From the NCBI GenBank assembly GCA_943788135.1, contig CALSPC010000003.1:663247-727246 (forward strand): a DNA stretch of 64,000 bases, given 5' to 3'. Both the position numbers and the translations under genes were made by a program. Below the pieces are notes generated by a model that had not been told where the DNA came from, ran no database searches, and was given only the letters and a program-made list of their open reading frames with translations. Of the stretch, positions 7,639 to 16,374 are shown piece by piece. Numbering within the stretch: the first letter of the stretch is position 1; every line of letters begins with the position of its first letter. This stretch comes from an uncultured Paracoccaceae bacterium. Its GTDB lineage: Bacteria > Bacteroidota > Bacteroidia > Flavobacteriales > Flavobacteriaceae.

Positions 7639-7685
7639 TATAACAGTATAAATGTTATGTAATGTTACAAACTGAGGATACCTTT
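7639..7685 (+). repeat. 47-bp direct repeat, inner copy (candidate attachment site)
   Basis: This copy matches 10427-10473 at 42 of 47 positions. The shared blocks are TATAACAGTATA and TTATGTAATGTTACAAACTG; the latter has a symmetric core TGTAA-TG-TTACA, as recombinase core sites often do. It starts 6 bp after the excisionase-like gene and ends 54 bp before the 3' end of the MORN-protease gene. Confidence 0.7.
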
Positions 7686-7739
7686 TATAAGCTAACGTTT
7701 AATTATGTGAGTTGTTAATTTATTTATATAACTTAAACC

Positions 7740-10310
7740 TTATCGAACCTTAATTAAGGTTACGTACTTTGATAATTGTTTTATTTTTGATGTTAGTGGT
7801 AATGATTGTAGAGAAGTATCTGAAGGCAAATTTATATTTTCATTCATAGAATCAATTAAAGTTAAAAGGTATAATGACTTAATAGTGTAAGCAACATTAT
7901 CCACATCATCAGAAACTATTTTTGAAGAATTAATACCTATTAAATTTCCCTTGTAGTCAAACAAAGGTCCGCCACTATTACCAGGTTGAATTGGAGTTGT
8001 TGTTTGATAAGTAGTTACATCTCCTTGAAAACCGGTCTTTGAACTTATCTTACCGTCAGTAAACTTTATGTCTTTCCCCATAGAAGATAAAGCTTTTGGG
8101 TAACCGAGTGCAAACACAGATTCACCAACTTGGCTTGATCTTGTTTTAAAATTATACTTTATTCCAGATAAACCTTCAAAAGAGTTGTCATCAATTTTTA
8201 TTATGGCCAAATCATTTACCTCATCTGTTCTTATAACTTTAGTTCTGAAGCTTTCAACCTTTCCATTATATAAAAATTCAACTTCGATTGCTTCTGCACC
8301 TTCAATAACATGAAAATTAGTTGCAATTAGGCCACTATCTGAAATGATTACTCCAGAACCATTTCCGGTCCAATCGTCATTTGAATAATCTCTATTTTTC
8401 GGGGAGGATGAGGTATTAGCTGCTGTTTTTAAAACCTTGAAATTATCATAAGTTACCGCTTTTACTCCATCGTTATAGATGCCTGAAAAATCTCCAATTA
8501 GTGAAGAGTTTTCTGAAGTATAAACTAACTTTCCATCAATTGAGAAAAAAAGTTTATTATTAACCTTTACAATATTTAATTTAGTTGGTTCAAAGAAATT
8601 ATTATTTTCAATTTTTTTATAATCTTGCATTCCAACCTGAATGCCCTTTATTAAAATACCTGCCTTATAATAACCATTTGCTGTTATTATAAGTCTTGCA
8701 TAGTTATCCCAATCTTTCCAGCCAGTTACAATACCAAACCAGCTGTTTTTTTCGCCATTCCAATAATTCACTGTAGTACTAATCTGGAAATCTTCTGTAC
8801 TATCAATCGGTAATTTAATTTTTTGTAATCTACCTTTATCATCTTTATTTTCCCAATAATAAGTCCCTTTTGCTTCTTCTGGAGTGGTTGCAACAAAACT
8901 CCTTTCTTCTGTGTCATCATAAAAAAGCCAACCTTCAGCCTCTGCAGTAGCTTGGTCTGTAAAATAACTCTTAAAAGAATATTCACATGGTGTAGTCGAG
9001 CAATCTAAAGACCAATTATCTCTTGTTCCGTTATTCCAAACTATTTTATTAGTAATATTTCCATATCGGTCATAAAAAATTTCCTCTCCATTTTTTTTAT
9101 CATTTGAATAGTTAATTTCTTTTTTAACTTGCCCATTATCATAATACGTTCTGGCCATTCCTTCAAAAATAACATCTCCGTTTGTATTCTTAGTTTTTCT
9201 GTTTTTCCAGTTCATATATTGAGCAATCCCATCTTCAATTGCAACATTTATTGCAATGTTTGGACTATTAAATGGCTCGCCCTCAAACAATAATATTAAT
9301 GCATTGTCAGCATCATTAATATCCTCTATTATTAATTCTCCCTTTTGAGGTTGGTAGATAGAAGCATCAACATTAACACTATTTGACTCATAAATTGTAT
9401 TTCCAAACTTATCTTTAACATGCATATAAGTTAATTCGCCATTTTTATAATCATCTATCTCTGCTTCATTGCCATTTCTAAAAAAAGTAAAACTTTTTCC
9501 GTTTAATTCACCATTTATATAATTTCCTACAGATCTCAGTTCTCCTGATTCATAAAATCCCTTTGAAGTTCCGTTTAATTTTCCTTCTTTATATGACCAT
9601 ATATTCTTGGTTTTCCCAGATTCATAAAAAGATTCTTCAGAAACTTTAATACCATTTTCATATTTCATAACAAAATTAAGTTCCCCTGAAATTTTGTAAT
9701 CTTTTAATAAGCCTTCTTTTTTATCTTTAACATATTTTACTGTTTGTTCTACTTCTCCAGTTTCGTGATAAGAAACCCAATCACCTTCAATATTCCCATT
9801 TATGTAATTAAACTTGATACGGTTAGCGCCTGACTCATAAAAAGAATTATACTCGCCCTGCAAAACACCCTTTTCGTAATTTTTTACAATCTTGAGTTTT
9901 CCAGACTTATAAAAAGTCTTATGTAGGCCTTCTATTTTAGTATTTATATAATTATACTCTTTTTCTAATTCACCAGTGTTGTAATAAATTAAACTCTCTC
10001 CATCAAAAACCCAATTATCGTTATCGTTTAAATCAATGAAAGTTGCACGTTCTAAAGTATTTTGAATTTGACCAGATTTGAAGTAATCTGTAACTACTCC
10101 TAAAGATGTATTGTTTGGTCCTTGTTTGTAAATACGGTAAAATTCTGCATTGTTTTTATTTGATATAATATTCCAATCTGTATTAAAATAGATAATTGAT
10201 TCACCATTTTTAAGTTGGTATTCAGCTGTATTAACTTGGCTGAAAAGTATATTTACAGAAAACAACAGCAACAACAAAAACAAGTTGTATTTAATAGAAT
10301 TATTTAACAT
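7740..10310 (-). CDS. secreted MORN-repeat protein with C-terminal HtrA-type serine protease
   Basis: This is an 856-residue secreted protein. A signal peptide (about 1-25, LFLLLLLFSVNILFSQ) is followed by about ten MORN_2/YwqK-type repeats of 22-24 residues (about 70-310 and 385-435; typical unit FYESGELRSVGNYINGELNG). A beta-rich segment (about 450-640; KGTYYWENKDDKG, FSIDGKLVYTSE) resembles a concanavalin/LamG-like domain. The C-terminal domain (about 650-820) is a trypsin-like S1C protease with a complete triad: His667 (ATNFHVIEG), Asp700 (NDLAIIKID) and Ser779 (QPGNSGGPLF). No PDZ domain is visible. It probably acts in periplasm or outside the cell, with MORN repeats as a scaffold. It is alone between two direct repeats and points away from tRNA-Phe. 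The substrate is unknown. Confidence 0.88.
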   Translation of the reverse strand: MLNNSIKYNLFLLLLLFSVNILFSQVNTAEYQLKNGESIIYFNTDWNIISNKNNAEFYRIYKQGPNNTSLGVVTDYFKSGQIQNTLERATFIDLNDNDNWVFDGESLIYYNTGELEKEYNYINTKIEGLHKTFYKSGKLKIVKNYEKGVLQGEYNSFYESGANRIKFNYINGNIEGDWVSYHETGEVEQTVKYVKDKKEGLLKDYKISGELNFVMKYENGIKVSEESFYESGKTKNIWSYKEGKLNGTSKGFYESGELRSVGNYINGELNGKSFTFFRNGNEAEIDDYKNGELTYMHVKDKFGNTIYESNSVNVDASIYQPQKGELIIEDINDADNALILLFEGEPFNSPNIAINVAIEDGIAQYMNWKNRKTKNTNGDVIFEGMARTYYDNGQVKKEINYSNDKKNGEEIFYDRYGNITNKIVWNNGTRDNWSLDCSTTPCEYSFKSYFTDQATAEAEGWLFYDDTEERSFVATTPEEAKGTYYWENKDDKGRLQKIKLPIDSTEDFQISTTVNYWNGEKNSWFGIVTGWKDWDNYARLIITANGYYKAGILIKGIQVGMQDYKKIENNNFFEPTKLNIVKVNNKLFFSIDGKLVYTSENSSLIGDFSGIYNDGVKAVTYDNFKVLKTAANTSSSPKNRDYSNDDWTGNGSGVIISDSGLIATNFHVIEGAEAIEVEFLYNGKVESFRTKVIRTDEVNDLAIIKIDDNSFEGLSGIKYNFKTRSSQVGESVFALGYPKALSSMGKDIKFTDGKISSKTGFQGDVTTYQTTTPIQPGNSGGPLFDYKGNLIGINSSKIVSDDVDNVAYTIKSLYLLTLIDSMNENINLPSDTSLQSLPLTSKIKQLSKYVTLIKVR

Positions 10311-10426
10311 CTTTTAATTTATAAATTTTTGCTAAAATACAAATTTATTTTTTTGTTTGGTACTCTGTATATTGTAGAAGAATCACTTTACTTAATTAAC
10401 CAAGTAACTTAACTTTAGGTATTTAA

Positions 10427-10473
10427 TATAACAGTATAATCGTTATGTAATGTTACAAACTGCGCACACCTTT
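10427..10473 (+). repeat. 47-bp direct repeat, outer copy near tRNA-Phe (candidate attachment site)
   Basis: This is the partner of 7639-7685 (42/47 identical). It lies 67 bp beyond the 3' end of the tRNA-Phe gene and 117 bp upstream of the MORN-protease start. Between 10311 and 10426 I see only AT-rich sequence, presumably the protease promoter. Confidence 0.7.
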
Positions 10474-10539
10474 GAGCACACCCCAAATACCAGAAAACCC
10501 GTAAATCATTGTTTATAAATGAGTTACGGGATAATTTTG

Positions 10540-10612
10540 TGGTGCCTCCAGGAATCGAACCAGGGACACATGGATTTTCAGTCCATTGCTCTACCAACTG
10601 AGCTAAGGCACC
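10540..10612 (-). tRNA. tRNA-Phe (anticodon GAA)
   Basis: The minus strand reads GGTGCCTTAGCTCAGTTGGT at the 5' end, an anticodon loop CTGAAAA with anticodon GAA, and a T-loop GGTTCGATTCC. The acceptor stem pairs GGTGCC with GGCACC, with discriminator A at 10540. It is 73 nt long and CCA is not encoded. Its 3' side faces the accessory region, as is usual for integration hot spots. An open frame on the same strand (10415-10660) runs through the gene and is not real. Confidence 0.97.
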
Positions 10613-10631
10613 TCCTCGCATATTGCGGTTG

Positions 10632-10661
10632 CAAATATAACGCAATTTTAATATTCGCAAA
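10632..10661 (-). promoter_or_regulatory. Bacteroidota promoter of tRNA-Phe
   Basis: On the minus strand TTTG (10661-10658) is followed after 18 bases by TATATTTG (10639-10632), a textbook match to the Bacteroidota -33/-7 consensus. The start point would fall a few bases upstream of the mature tRNA 5' end at 10612. Confidence 0.75.
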
Positions 10662-10709
10662 GTAAATTTTTATAAAAAATGGTTTTGTAGATTTACAGTC
10701 TAAATACTA

Positions 10710-11442
10710 ATGATGAATTTGATAATTGATATCGGAAATACAGCTGCCAAACTAGCTGTTTTTCAACGAGATAAAATAATAGAGGTTCAATCCGTAACAA
10801 CTAAGAAGTTGATTTCTGAAGTTGAAAAAATAATCGATACCTATCCTGGAATCGAAAAAGGCATACTGTCATCAGTCGTTTTGTTAGCGCCATCAGAAAT
10901 TAATTCACTTCAAAACTTACTACCACTTAAGGTTTTAGAGTCATCATTTAGGATGCCTTTTAAAAATTAGTTATAAAACGCCTCATAGCTTAGGGGTAGA
11001 TCGTTTGGCGCTAATAGCTGCCGCGGTTAAGCATCATCCCAATACTAATGTTTTGGTTATTGATGCCGGGAGTTGTATTACTTATGATTTTGTAGATGCA
11101 GAACACAACTATTTAGGCGGCGCCATTTCACCTGGTGTACAGATGCGGTACAAATCTTTAAAAAACTTTACTTCAAGCTTACCGTCTCTAGAGAAAACAA
11201 CCCCCAATCAACGCCTTGGTAATTCAACTGAAACATCGATACACTCGGGAGTTGTTTATGGGGTGGTTCACGAAATCGAGGGCACTATCGAAGATTATCA
11301 AAATAAATATTCAGATTTAACAGTTATTTTAACAGGCGGAGACGCAGATTTCTTGTGTAAGCAATTTAAAATTAGCATATTTGCGCATTCAAATTTTCTT
11401 TTAGAAGGCCTTAATTTTTTATTAGAATTTAATTCAAACTAA
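10710..11442 (+). pseudogene. coaX: type III pantothenate kinase, broken by one extra A
   Basis: CoaX phosphorylates pantothenate in the first step of coenzyme A synthesis. The N-terminal frame (10710-10970) has the ATP-binding start NLIIDIGNTAAKLAVF. The second frame carries KTPHSLGVDRLALIAAAV, the DAGSCITYDFVD motif and GGAISPGVQMR, and runs to 11442. The frames join if the A5 run at 10962-10966 is read as A4, giving PFKISYKTPHSLGVDR, which fits the family. Because CoaX is normally essential where no other kinase exists, a sequence error in the run is more likely than a dead gene. The stop overlaps the next start as TAATG. Confidence 0.9.
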
Positions 11443-12749
11443 TGATTAAAAAGTTTTTAATACTTATAACAGTTGTGTTTTCAAGTTTATCTTTTGCACA
11501 ACAAGGGTCAAGTTCACCATATTCATTCTATGGAATAGGGAGTTTAAAATTTAAGGGTACAGTAGAAAATCAGTCTATGGGTGGTTTAAGTGTATATTCT
11601 GATAGTATTCATATCAACCTTCGTAATCCGGCCTCATATGCTGGGAAAAATTTAAAGTCTTTTAATAACGAAGCCCGACCAATTAAATACACAGTAGGAG
11701 GGAGCCACACAAACCTCAAACTTAACAGCAGTTCTCAATCTGATGAAACCAATACATCATCAATTGATTATTTGGCCTTATCCATACCGCTTGGGAAATT
11801 TGGAGCAGGCTTTGGTCTTTTGCCGTTTTCATCTGTTGGCTATAAGCTGCAATCTAGTGGCAATGATGACATTATCGACTATAGATACCGTGGTGAAGGC
11901 GGTCTAAACAAAGTTTTTTTAGGCGTCGGCTATCAATTGTCAGATGATTTCAGAATAGGTGTTGATGCGAGTTTTAACTTTGGAAGTATAACCAACACTA
12001 ATATTGCTTTTGGATATAATGATAAAGGTGAGATCTTACAATACCAGTCCAGAGAAGTCAATAGGTCAGATCTTAGTGGACTCACTTACAATTTTGGAGG
12101 TATTTATACGAAGCTTATCAAGCCCAATTTAGAACTTACAGCTTCCGCAACCTATACTTTGAAATCAGAACTTAATTCCAAGAATCAACGCGAATTTTCA
12201 ACGATTCTAATTGACCCTACAACACAGCAAGAATTTGTAGTCAATTCAGCAGAAGTTAATTTGTCGGACTCTAACTTGGATACAACAGAGCTGACCCTAC
12301 CATCAAAAATGGCTTTCGGATTAGGTGTAGGTGCGCCCAGAAAATGGTTTGCAGGCATAGAATATACATTTCTTAAATCAAGCCAATTTTCCAATCGACT
12401 TTTAACCATACAAAATGCGTCTTATGAAGATGCTTCAACACTAGCCTTAGGAGGATTTTACGTTCCAAAATATGATTCGTTTAATAAGTACTGGCAACGC
12501 ATTGTTTACAGAGCAGGTGTTCGCCTTGAAGATACTGGATTAAGGATTAATAATGAAGATATTAAAGAGTTTGGCATATCTTTTGGAGTAGGACTACCTG
12601 TAGGTCGTATATTTTCAAATGCAAACCTTGGTTTTGAAATTGGTAAAAGAGGAACTAAGTCAGCTAATTTAGTTGAAGAAAATTTTATAAAATTCCAGCT
12701 TAGTTTATCTTTAAATGATCGCTGGTTTGAAAAACGAAAATTTAATTAA
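11442..12749 (+). CDS. outer membrane beta-barrel protein (FadL/PorV-like)
   Basis: This 435-residue protein has a signal peptide (MIKKFLILITVVFSSLSFAQ) followed by glycine- and aromatic-rich beta-strands typical of a barrel (SPYSFYGIGSLKFKG, LSIPLGKFGAGFGLLPFSSVGYKL, VFLGVGYQLSDDFRIGVDASF). The opening SSPYS.YG.G and the alternating strand pattern resemble Bacteroidota FadL-like outer-membrane proteins of unknown substrate. Its ATG overlaps the coaX stop by one base, so it is probably co-transcribed with coaX. The conserved order coaX-OMP-TPR-LptC suggests a role in envelope biogenesis, but that is inference only. Confidence 0.75.
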   Translation: MIKKFLILITVVFSSLSFAQQGSSSPYSFYGIGSLKFKGTVENQSMGGLSVYSDSIHINLRNPASYAGKNLKSFNNEARPIKYTVGGSHTNLKLNSSSQSDETNTSSIDYLALSIPLGKFGAGFGLLPFSSVGYKLQSSGNDDIIDYRYRGEGGLNKVFLGVGYQLSDDFRIGVDASFNFGSITNTNIAFGYNDKGEILQYQSREVNRSDLSGLTYNFGGIYTKLIKPNLELTASATYTLKSELNSKNQREFSTILIDPTTQQEFVVNSAEVNLSDSNLDTTELTLPSKMAFGLGVGAPRKWFAGIEYTFLKSSQFSNRLLTIQNASYEDASTLALGGFYVPKYDSFNKYWQRIVYRAGVRLEDTGLRINNEDIKEFGISFGVGLPVGRIFSNANLGFEIGKRGTKSANLVEENFIKFQLSLSLNDRWFEKRKFN

Positions 12750-12820
12750 GAAAAACGAAACTTCAAAATCATAGCTTTTTGAAGCCAAGAATAGTTTAAT
12801 AAATAAAATAATCGACATAG

Positions 12821-14200
12821 ATGAAGACTAAAATCACTTATTTAATTACACTTCTTTTTTTAAGCCTCACATTGGCTTCTGCTCAAAATGAGAAAGATTT
12901 AGAAACCCTTTCTATATTTAGTGAGCTTGTTAAAGCAAAAAACTATACCGCAGCGTACTCGCCTTGGATGGAACTCAGAGCCCGTAATCCAAAATTTAAC
13001 AAAGCAATTTTTATTTACGGAGAAAGAATTCTTGATTATAAGATTGATAACTCTGAAGGCGAAGAAAAAATTAGCTTTATAAAAGACCTCTTGAAGCTAT
13101 GGAAAGAGCGTAAAGCGGTTTTTCCTAATGTTACCCCAACAGGTGCATACTTGGCTAAAGCCTGTCAATTGGAATATGAATACAGATCTTTATTGAGCAA
13201 AACCAAATCAGCACTTTATGCGGCTTTTGATAATGCTTATACTACTGATAGTAAGACCTTCACAAACCCAAAAAGTTTATATACCTATTTTTCTTTGATG
13301 GTTGATCTTTATGATGAGTCCCAAAAAACAGCCCAAGAATTATTTTCGAAGTATGATGATATCAATGAGAAAATAGAATATGAAGTTAAAAACTACACCA
13401 ACAAGCGTAACGCATTTTTAGATGAAGAAGGTGCCGTAAAGGAATTGAGTTCAAAAGATGCGCGAAAACTTAAATCCTATGATAGTTATTTAAGAGCATA
13501 TGATAAAATTGCGGGGAGTATTGATACAAAACTAGGTGCAAGAGCAAATTGCGAAAACCTAATTCCTTTATATACTAGAGATTTTGAGACTTTTAAAACC
13601 GATGGAATTTGGTTACAACGTGCGATGAACAGAATGTATGCAAAAGGGTGTAACGATGATCCTTTATTTGTTCAAATTGTTGAACAAAAAAATGCGTTAG
13701 AACCTAATGCCGACACCGCATTTTATTTAGGAATCCTAAAAGATAAAGCAGGTAAAAGTTCTGAAGCTTTAAGTTTCTATAATCAAGCAGTTGAGTTAGA
13801 GTCTGATCCGTTTGAGAAATCAAAAATACTATATAAAATCGCTACAAATTTCAAAAAGAAAGGACGTTTTGGTCAAGCAAAATCCTATTTTATGAAAGCA
13901 CTAAGAGCCAATCCTAGTATGGGAAGAGCACACTTAGCTATTGCAGCAATGTATGCTAAAAGTGCGAATAATTGTGGAACGGATAATTTTTCAAAAAGAG
14001 CAGTATATTGGTTAGCTGCAAAAGAAGCTGCAAAAGCAGGAAGAATTGATCCAACGATGAAAAAAAGTGCAGCGAAATCTATTGCAAATTACAAAGCTAA
14101 AGCACCCACAAAAAGTGAGATATTCTCTTCGGGACGTGCAGGGCAAGTGATCAAAATTGAATGTTGGATCCAACGTTCGGTAACGGTACCATCGCTTTAA
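12821..14200 (+). CDS. periplasmic tetratricopeptide-repeat protein
   Basis: This 459-residue protein has a signal peptide (MKTKITYLITLLFLSLTLASA) and a mostly helical body. Clear TPR units lie at about 300-385 (AFYLGILKDKAGKSSEALSF, KKGRFGQAKSYFMKALRANP, GRAHLAIAAMYAKSANN). The C-terminus ends in a short beta-like tail (GQVIKIECWIQRSVTVPSL). TPR proteins act as scaffolds; the partner is not evident. The stop codon overlaps the lptC start as TAATG, indicating translational coupling with LPS-export machinery. A short inverted repeat (CTTCAAAA/TTTTGAAG, 12761-12784) lies in its leader. Confidence 0.8.
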   Translation: MKTKITYLITLLFLSLTLASAQNEKDLETLSIFSELVKAKNYTAAYSPWMELRARNPKFNKAIFIYGERILDYKIDNSEGEEKISFIKDLLKLWKERKAVFPNVTPTGAYLAKACQLEYEYRSLLSKTKSALYAAFDNAYTTDSKTFTNPKSLYTYFSLMVDLYDESQKTAQELFSKYDDINEKIEYEVKNYTNKRNAFLDEEGAVKELSSKDARKLKSYDSYLRAYDKIAGSIDTKLGARANCENLIPLYTRDFETFKTDGIWLQRAMNRMYAKGCNDDPLFVQIVEQKNALEPNADTAFYLGILKDKAGKSSEALSFYNQAVELESDPFEKSKILYKIATNFKKKGRFGQAKSYFMKALRANPSMGRAHLAIAAMYAKSANNCGTDNFSKRAVYWLAAKEAAKAGRIDPTMKKSAAKSIANYKAKAPTKSEIFSSGRAGQVIKIECWIQRSVTVPSL

Positions 14201-14754
14201 TGACTTTTGGAATTCATATACTATCAAAAAACATCGTTCTGCTGTGTGCAGTAACGGTGTTTTTTTCTTGTAAAAACACCCTAAAAGAAGTACAAGGCCT
14301 TGATGCGACTTCTTTTGCCCCCGTATCCATAGCAGAAAATATCAATACAAAACATACCGACTCAGGCCGGCTAACAGTGATTTTAATTAGCCCCAAAATG
14401 GTAAATTTTACCAATCGAGAATTTCCGTATTATGATTTTCCTGAAGGAATTGATCTTACTCTTTTTGATGACAATGCCAACAAAAACAGAGTGATTTCAG
14501 ATCAAGCCCTTTTGTATGAGCAAACAGACTTAATCGACTTGAGGGGCAACGTCGTTTTGACCACTTCAACAAATGACACGCTGTTTACAGAACAACTTTT
14601 TTTCGATCAAAAAAAAGAGTGGCTTTTCACTAATCACCCCGTAAAATTCAGAACCAAAGACTATATCACTAATGGGAATGGCTTTGATTCCAATAGAAAT
14701 TTCACGAATGCCCAAGTCCTTGAAGTTAATGGACGGATCTTTATTGATGAATAA
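14200..14754 (+). CDS. lptC: LPS export periplasmic protein LptC
   Basis: This 184-residue LptC-like protein would hand lipopolysaccharide from the LptBFG transporter to LptA. The start at ATG 14200 is chosen because it overlaps the upstream stop (TAATG) and leads straight into a hydrophobic segment ending in a lipobox-like VFFSC. A longer frame from 14161 would overlap the TPR gene by 40 bp. The body has LptC-type beta-jellyroll segments (YDFPEGIDLTLFDDNANKNR, DLIDLRGNVVLTTSTNDTLFTEQLFFDQKKEW). The ending NGNGFDSNRNFTNAQVLEVNG is typical of Bacteroidota LptC. Confidence 0.88.
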   Translation: MTFGIHILSKNIVLLCAVTVFFSCKNTLKEVQGLDATSFAPVSIAENINTKHTDSGRLTVILISPKMVNFTNREFPYYDFPEGIDLTLFDDNANKNRVISDQALLYEQTDLIDLRGNVVLTTSTNDTLFTEQLFFDQKKEWLFTNHPVKFRTKDYITNGNGFDSNRNFTNAQVLEVNGRIFIDE

Positions 14755-14804
14755 TGCTTATATTTACGGCACTAACTTAAGTCGTTAATTTAACTCTATA
14801 ACAA

Positions 14805-14996
14805 ATGAAAATTGTTTCAATTCTACAGTATTTATATTTAGGATTTGCTGCCTTGTTTTTTTTCGATATGATCAATAAATGGAATAGCGATCGTAATGCA
14901 GCTTACCTTTCTCTGTTTTTTTCAGTACTGGCTGTGGCGATGTTTTTCTTTCGTAAAAAATACAAGAAACGATTTCATGATCGGGGTAAATTGTAA
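14805..14996 (+). CDS. small two-helix membrane protein
   Basis: This 63-residue protein has two hydrophobic segments (IVSILQYLYLGFAALFFFDM and AAYLSLFFSVLAVAMFFF) and a basic C-terminus (RKKYKKRFHDRGKL), expected in the inner membrane. Small proteins like it are found at this place, between lptC and the CorC-like gene, in related genomes as far as I recall. No function is known. It ends 2 bases before the next start, so it belongs to the same operon. Confidence 0.7.
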   Translation: MKIVSILQYLYLGFAALFFFDMINKWNSDRNAAYLSLFFSVLAVAMFFFRKKYKKRFHDRGKL

Positions 14997-14998
14997 CC

Positions 14999-16276
14999 AT
15001 GACCATAGACCTCTTGATTATTATTTTAAGTTTGATTTTATCCGCATTTTTTTCAGGAATGGAAATTGCTTATGTGTCCTCAAACAAAATCCATATTGAA
15101 ATTGAGAAAAAACAAGCGGGTCTATTATCTAAACTACTAACGACAATTACAGCTAAACCGTCTAAGTTTATTGCGACCATGCTCATCGGGAACAATATTG
15201 CTCTTGTGATTTATGGGTTCTATATGGGTGATATGCTTGTCGATTGGTTTGCAGTTCATTTATCGCCCTCTAGTATTTTTGTCAATGAGCTAAGCTTACT
15301 AACTCAAACTGTAATTTCAACACTTGTCATTTTAGTAACTGCTGAATTTCTCCCCAAGGTGTTCTTTCAGATATATGCAAACACACTTCTCAAATTATTT
15401 GCAGCGCCTGCCTATGTGTTTTATATTTTATTTTCGGTCATCTCTGCCTTTGTAATTTGGATTACAGATTTCATTTTAAAATATATTTTTAAAACCGCAG
15501 GCGATGAAGTACAGTTGGCATTTTCTAAAGTTGAGTTAGGGAATTATATTAGTGAACAGATGGAATCTGTTCAAGCAAATGATACGATAGACAGTGAAAT
15601 TCAAATTTTTCAAAATGCTCTTGAATTTACAGAAGTAAAATCCAGAGAAGTCATGGTGCCACGAACCGAACTGACTGCGATCGAAATCCACGACACAATT
15701 TCAAATTTGAGCGAGTCCTTTACACAAACGGGGCATTCAAAAATAATAGTTTACAAAACAACTATTGATGATATTTTGGGCTATGTACATTCATTTGATT
15801 TATTCAAAAACCCAAAAAATATAAAATCAATGTTACGGCCCGTTGAGTATGTACCGGAAACCATGCTTGCTAAAGATGTTTTGAACGTTTTAATTAAAAA
15901 ACGTAAAAGTTTAGCTGTAGTTTTAGATGAATATGGTGGTACTTCTGGAATTATGACTGTAGAAGATATTATAGAAGAATTGGTAGGAGAAATTGAAGAC
16001 GAACATGACACGGTCGAACGTATTGAATTAAAAAAGGATCATAATACGTATGTGTTTTCAGCAAGACTAGAAGTCGATTACATTAATGAAACCTATAAAC
16101 TTAACCTCCCTGAAAGTGAAAACTACGAAACACTTGGTGGGTTTATTGTCAATCATACCGAAGAGATACCAGAACAAAATCAAGAAATTAAAATTGGACC
16201 ATTTCATTTTTTAATTCAAAACGTTTCCACGACTAAAATAGAATTAGTAGAGCTTAAAATCTTAGATGAAAATTAA
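14999..16276 (+). CDS. CNNM/CBS-domain (CorC/HlyC-type) membrane protein
   Basis: This 425-residue protein has three parts. An N-terminal DUF21/CNNM membrane domain with about four helices (1-190; LLIIILSLILSAFFSGMEIA) carries the conserved small-residue motif FSGMEIAY. A tandem CBS pair follows (about 205-330; REVMVPRTELTAIEI, LDEYGGTSGIMTVEDIIEEL). The C-terminal domain is of the CorC_HlyC type (about 345-425; LGGFIVNHTEEIPEQNQEI). Family members are linked to magnesium/cobalt transport or efflux; in flavobacteria the GldE motility protein shares this layout, but the usual gldD neighbour is absent here. It sits 2 bp behind the small membrane gene. Confidence 0.88.
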   Translation: MTIDLLIIILSLILSAFFSGMEIAYVSSNKIHIEIEKKQAGLLSKLLTTITAKPSKFIATMLIGNNIALVIYGFYMGDMLVDWFAVHLSPSSIFVNELSLLTQTVISTLVILVTAEFLPKVFFQIYANTLLKLFAAPAYVFYILFSVISAFVIWITDFILKYIFKTAGDEVQLAFSKVELGNYISEQMESVQANDTIDSEIQIFQNALEFTEVKSREVMVPRTELTAIEIHDTISNLSESFTQTGHSKIIVYKTTIDDILGYVHSFDLFKNPKNIKSMLRPVEYVPETMLAKDVLNVLIKKRKSLAVVLDEYGGTSGIMTVEDIIEELVGEIEDEHDTVERIELKKDHNTYVFSARLEVDYINETYKLNLPESENYETLGGFIVNHTEEIPEQNQEIKIGPFHFLIQNVSTTKIELVELKILDEN

Positions 16277-16374
16277 TTTTACGACACTGTATTAATTATA
16301 TTCTTTTCTCCTTTTATTATTTCAAAGAAATTGGTATTTTCGTCGACTATATATAAAAATAACACATACTACAA

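Larger units (their letters stand above)
929..10473. mobile_element. putative integrated element or island abutting tRNA-Phe
   Basis: The segment combines a serine recombinase, an RHH protein, a ParB-methylase fusion, a polymerase-like gene, an excisionase-like protein and one cargo-like secreted protease, with decayed genes among them. It ends at a 47-bp repeat beside tRNA-Phe, after which the gene content becomes core. The left end is not defined: the TonB/Cys-rich operon may be cargo too, and the matching outer att copy could lie outside the window. I saw no tyrosine integrase, relaxase or conjugation gene. Confidence 0.5.

Noticed and set aside
10415..10660. Minus-strand open frame of 81 codons reading through tRNA-Phe
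   Set aside because: The tRNA gene and its promoter explain this sequence fully; the predicted peptide is a translation of the tRNA.
10962..10966. Programmed frameshift in coaX
   Set aside because: An A5 run is too short for efficient slippage, and four other genes in the window show the same one-base surplus, which favours error.
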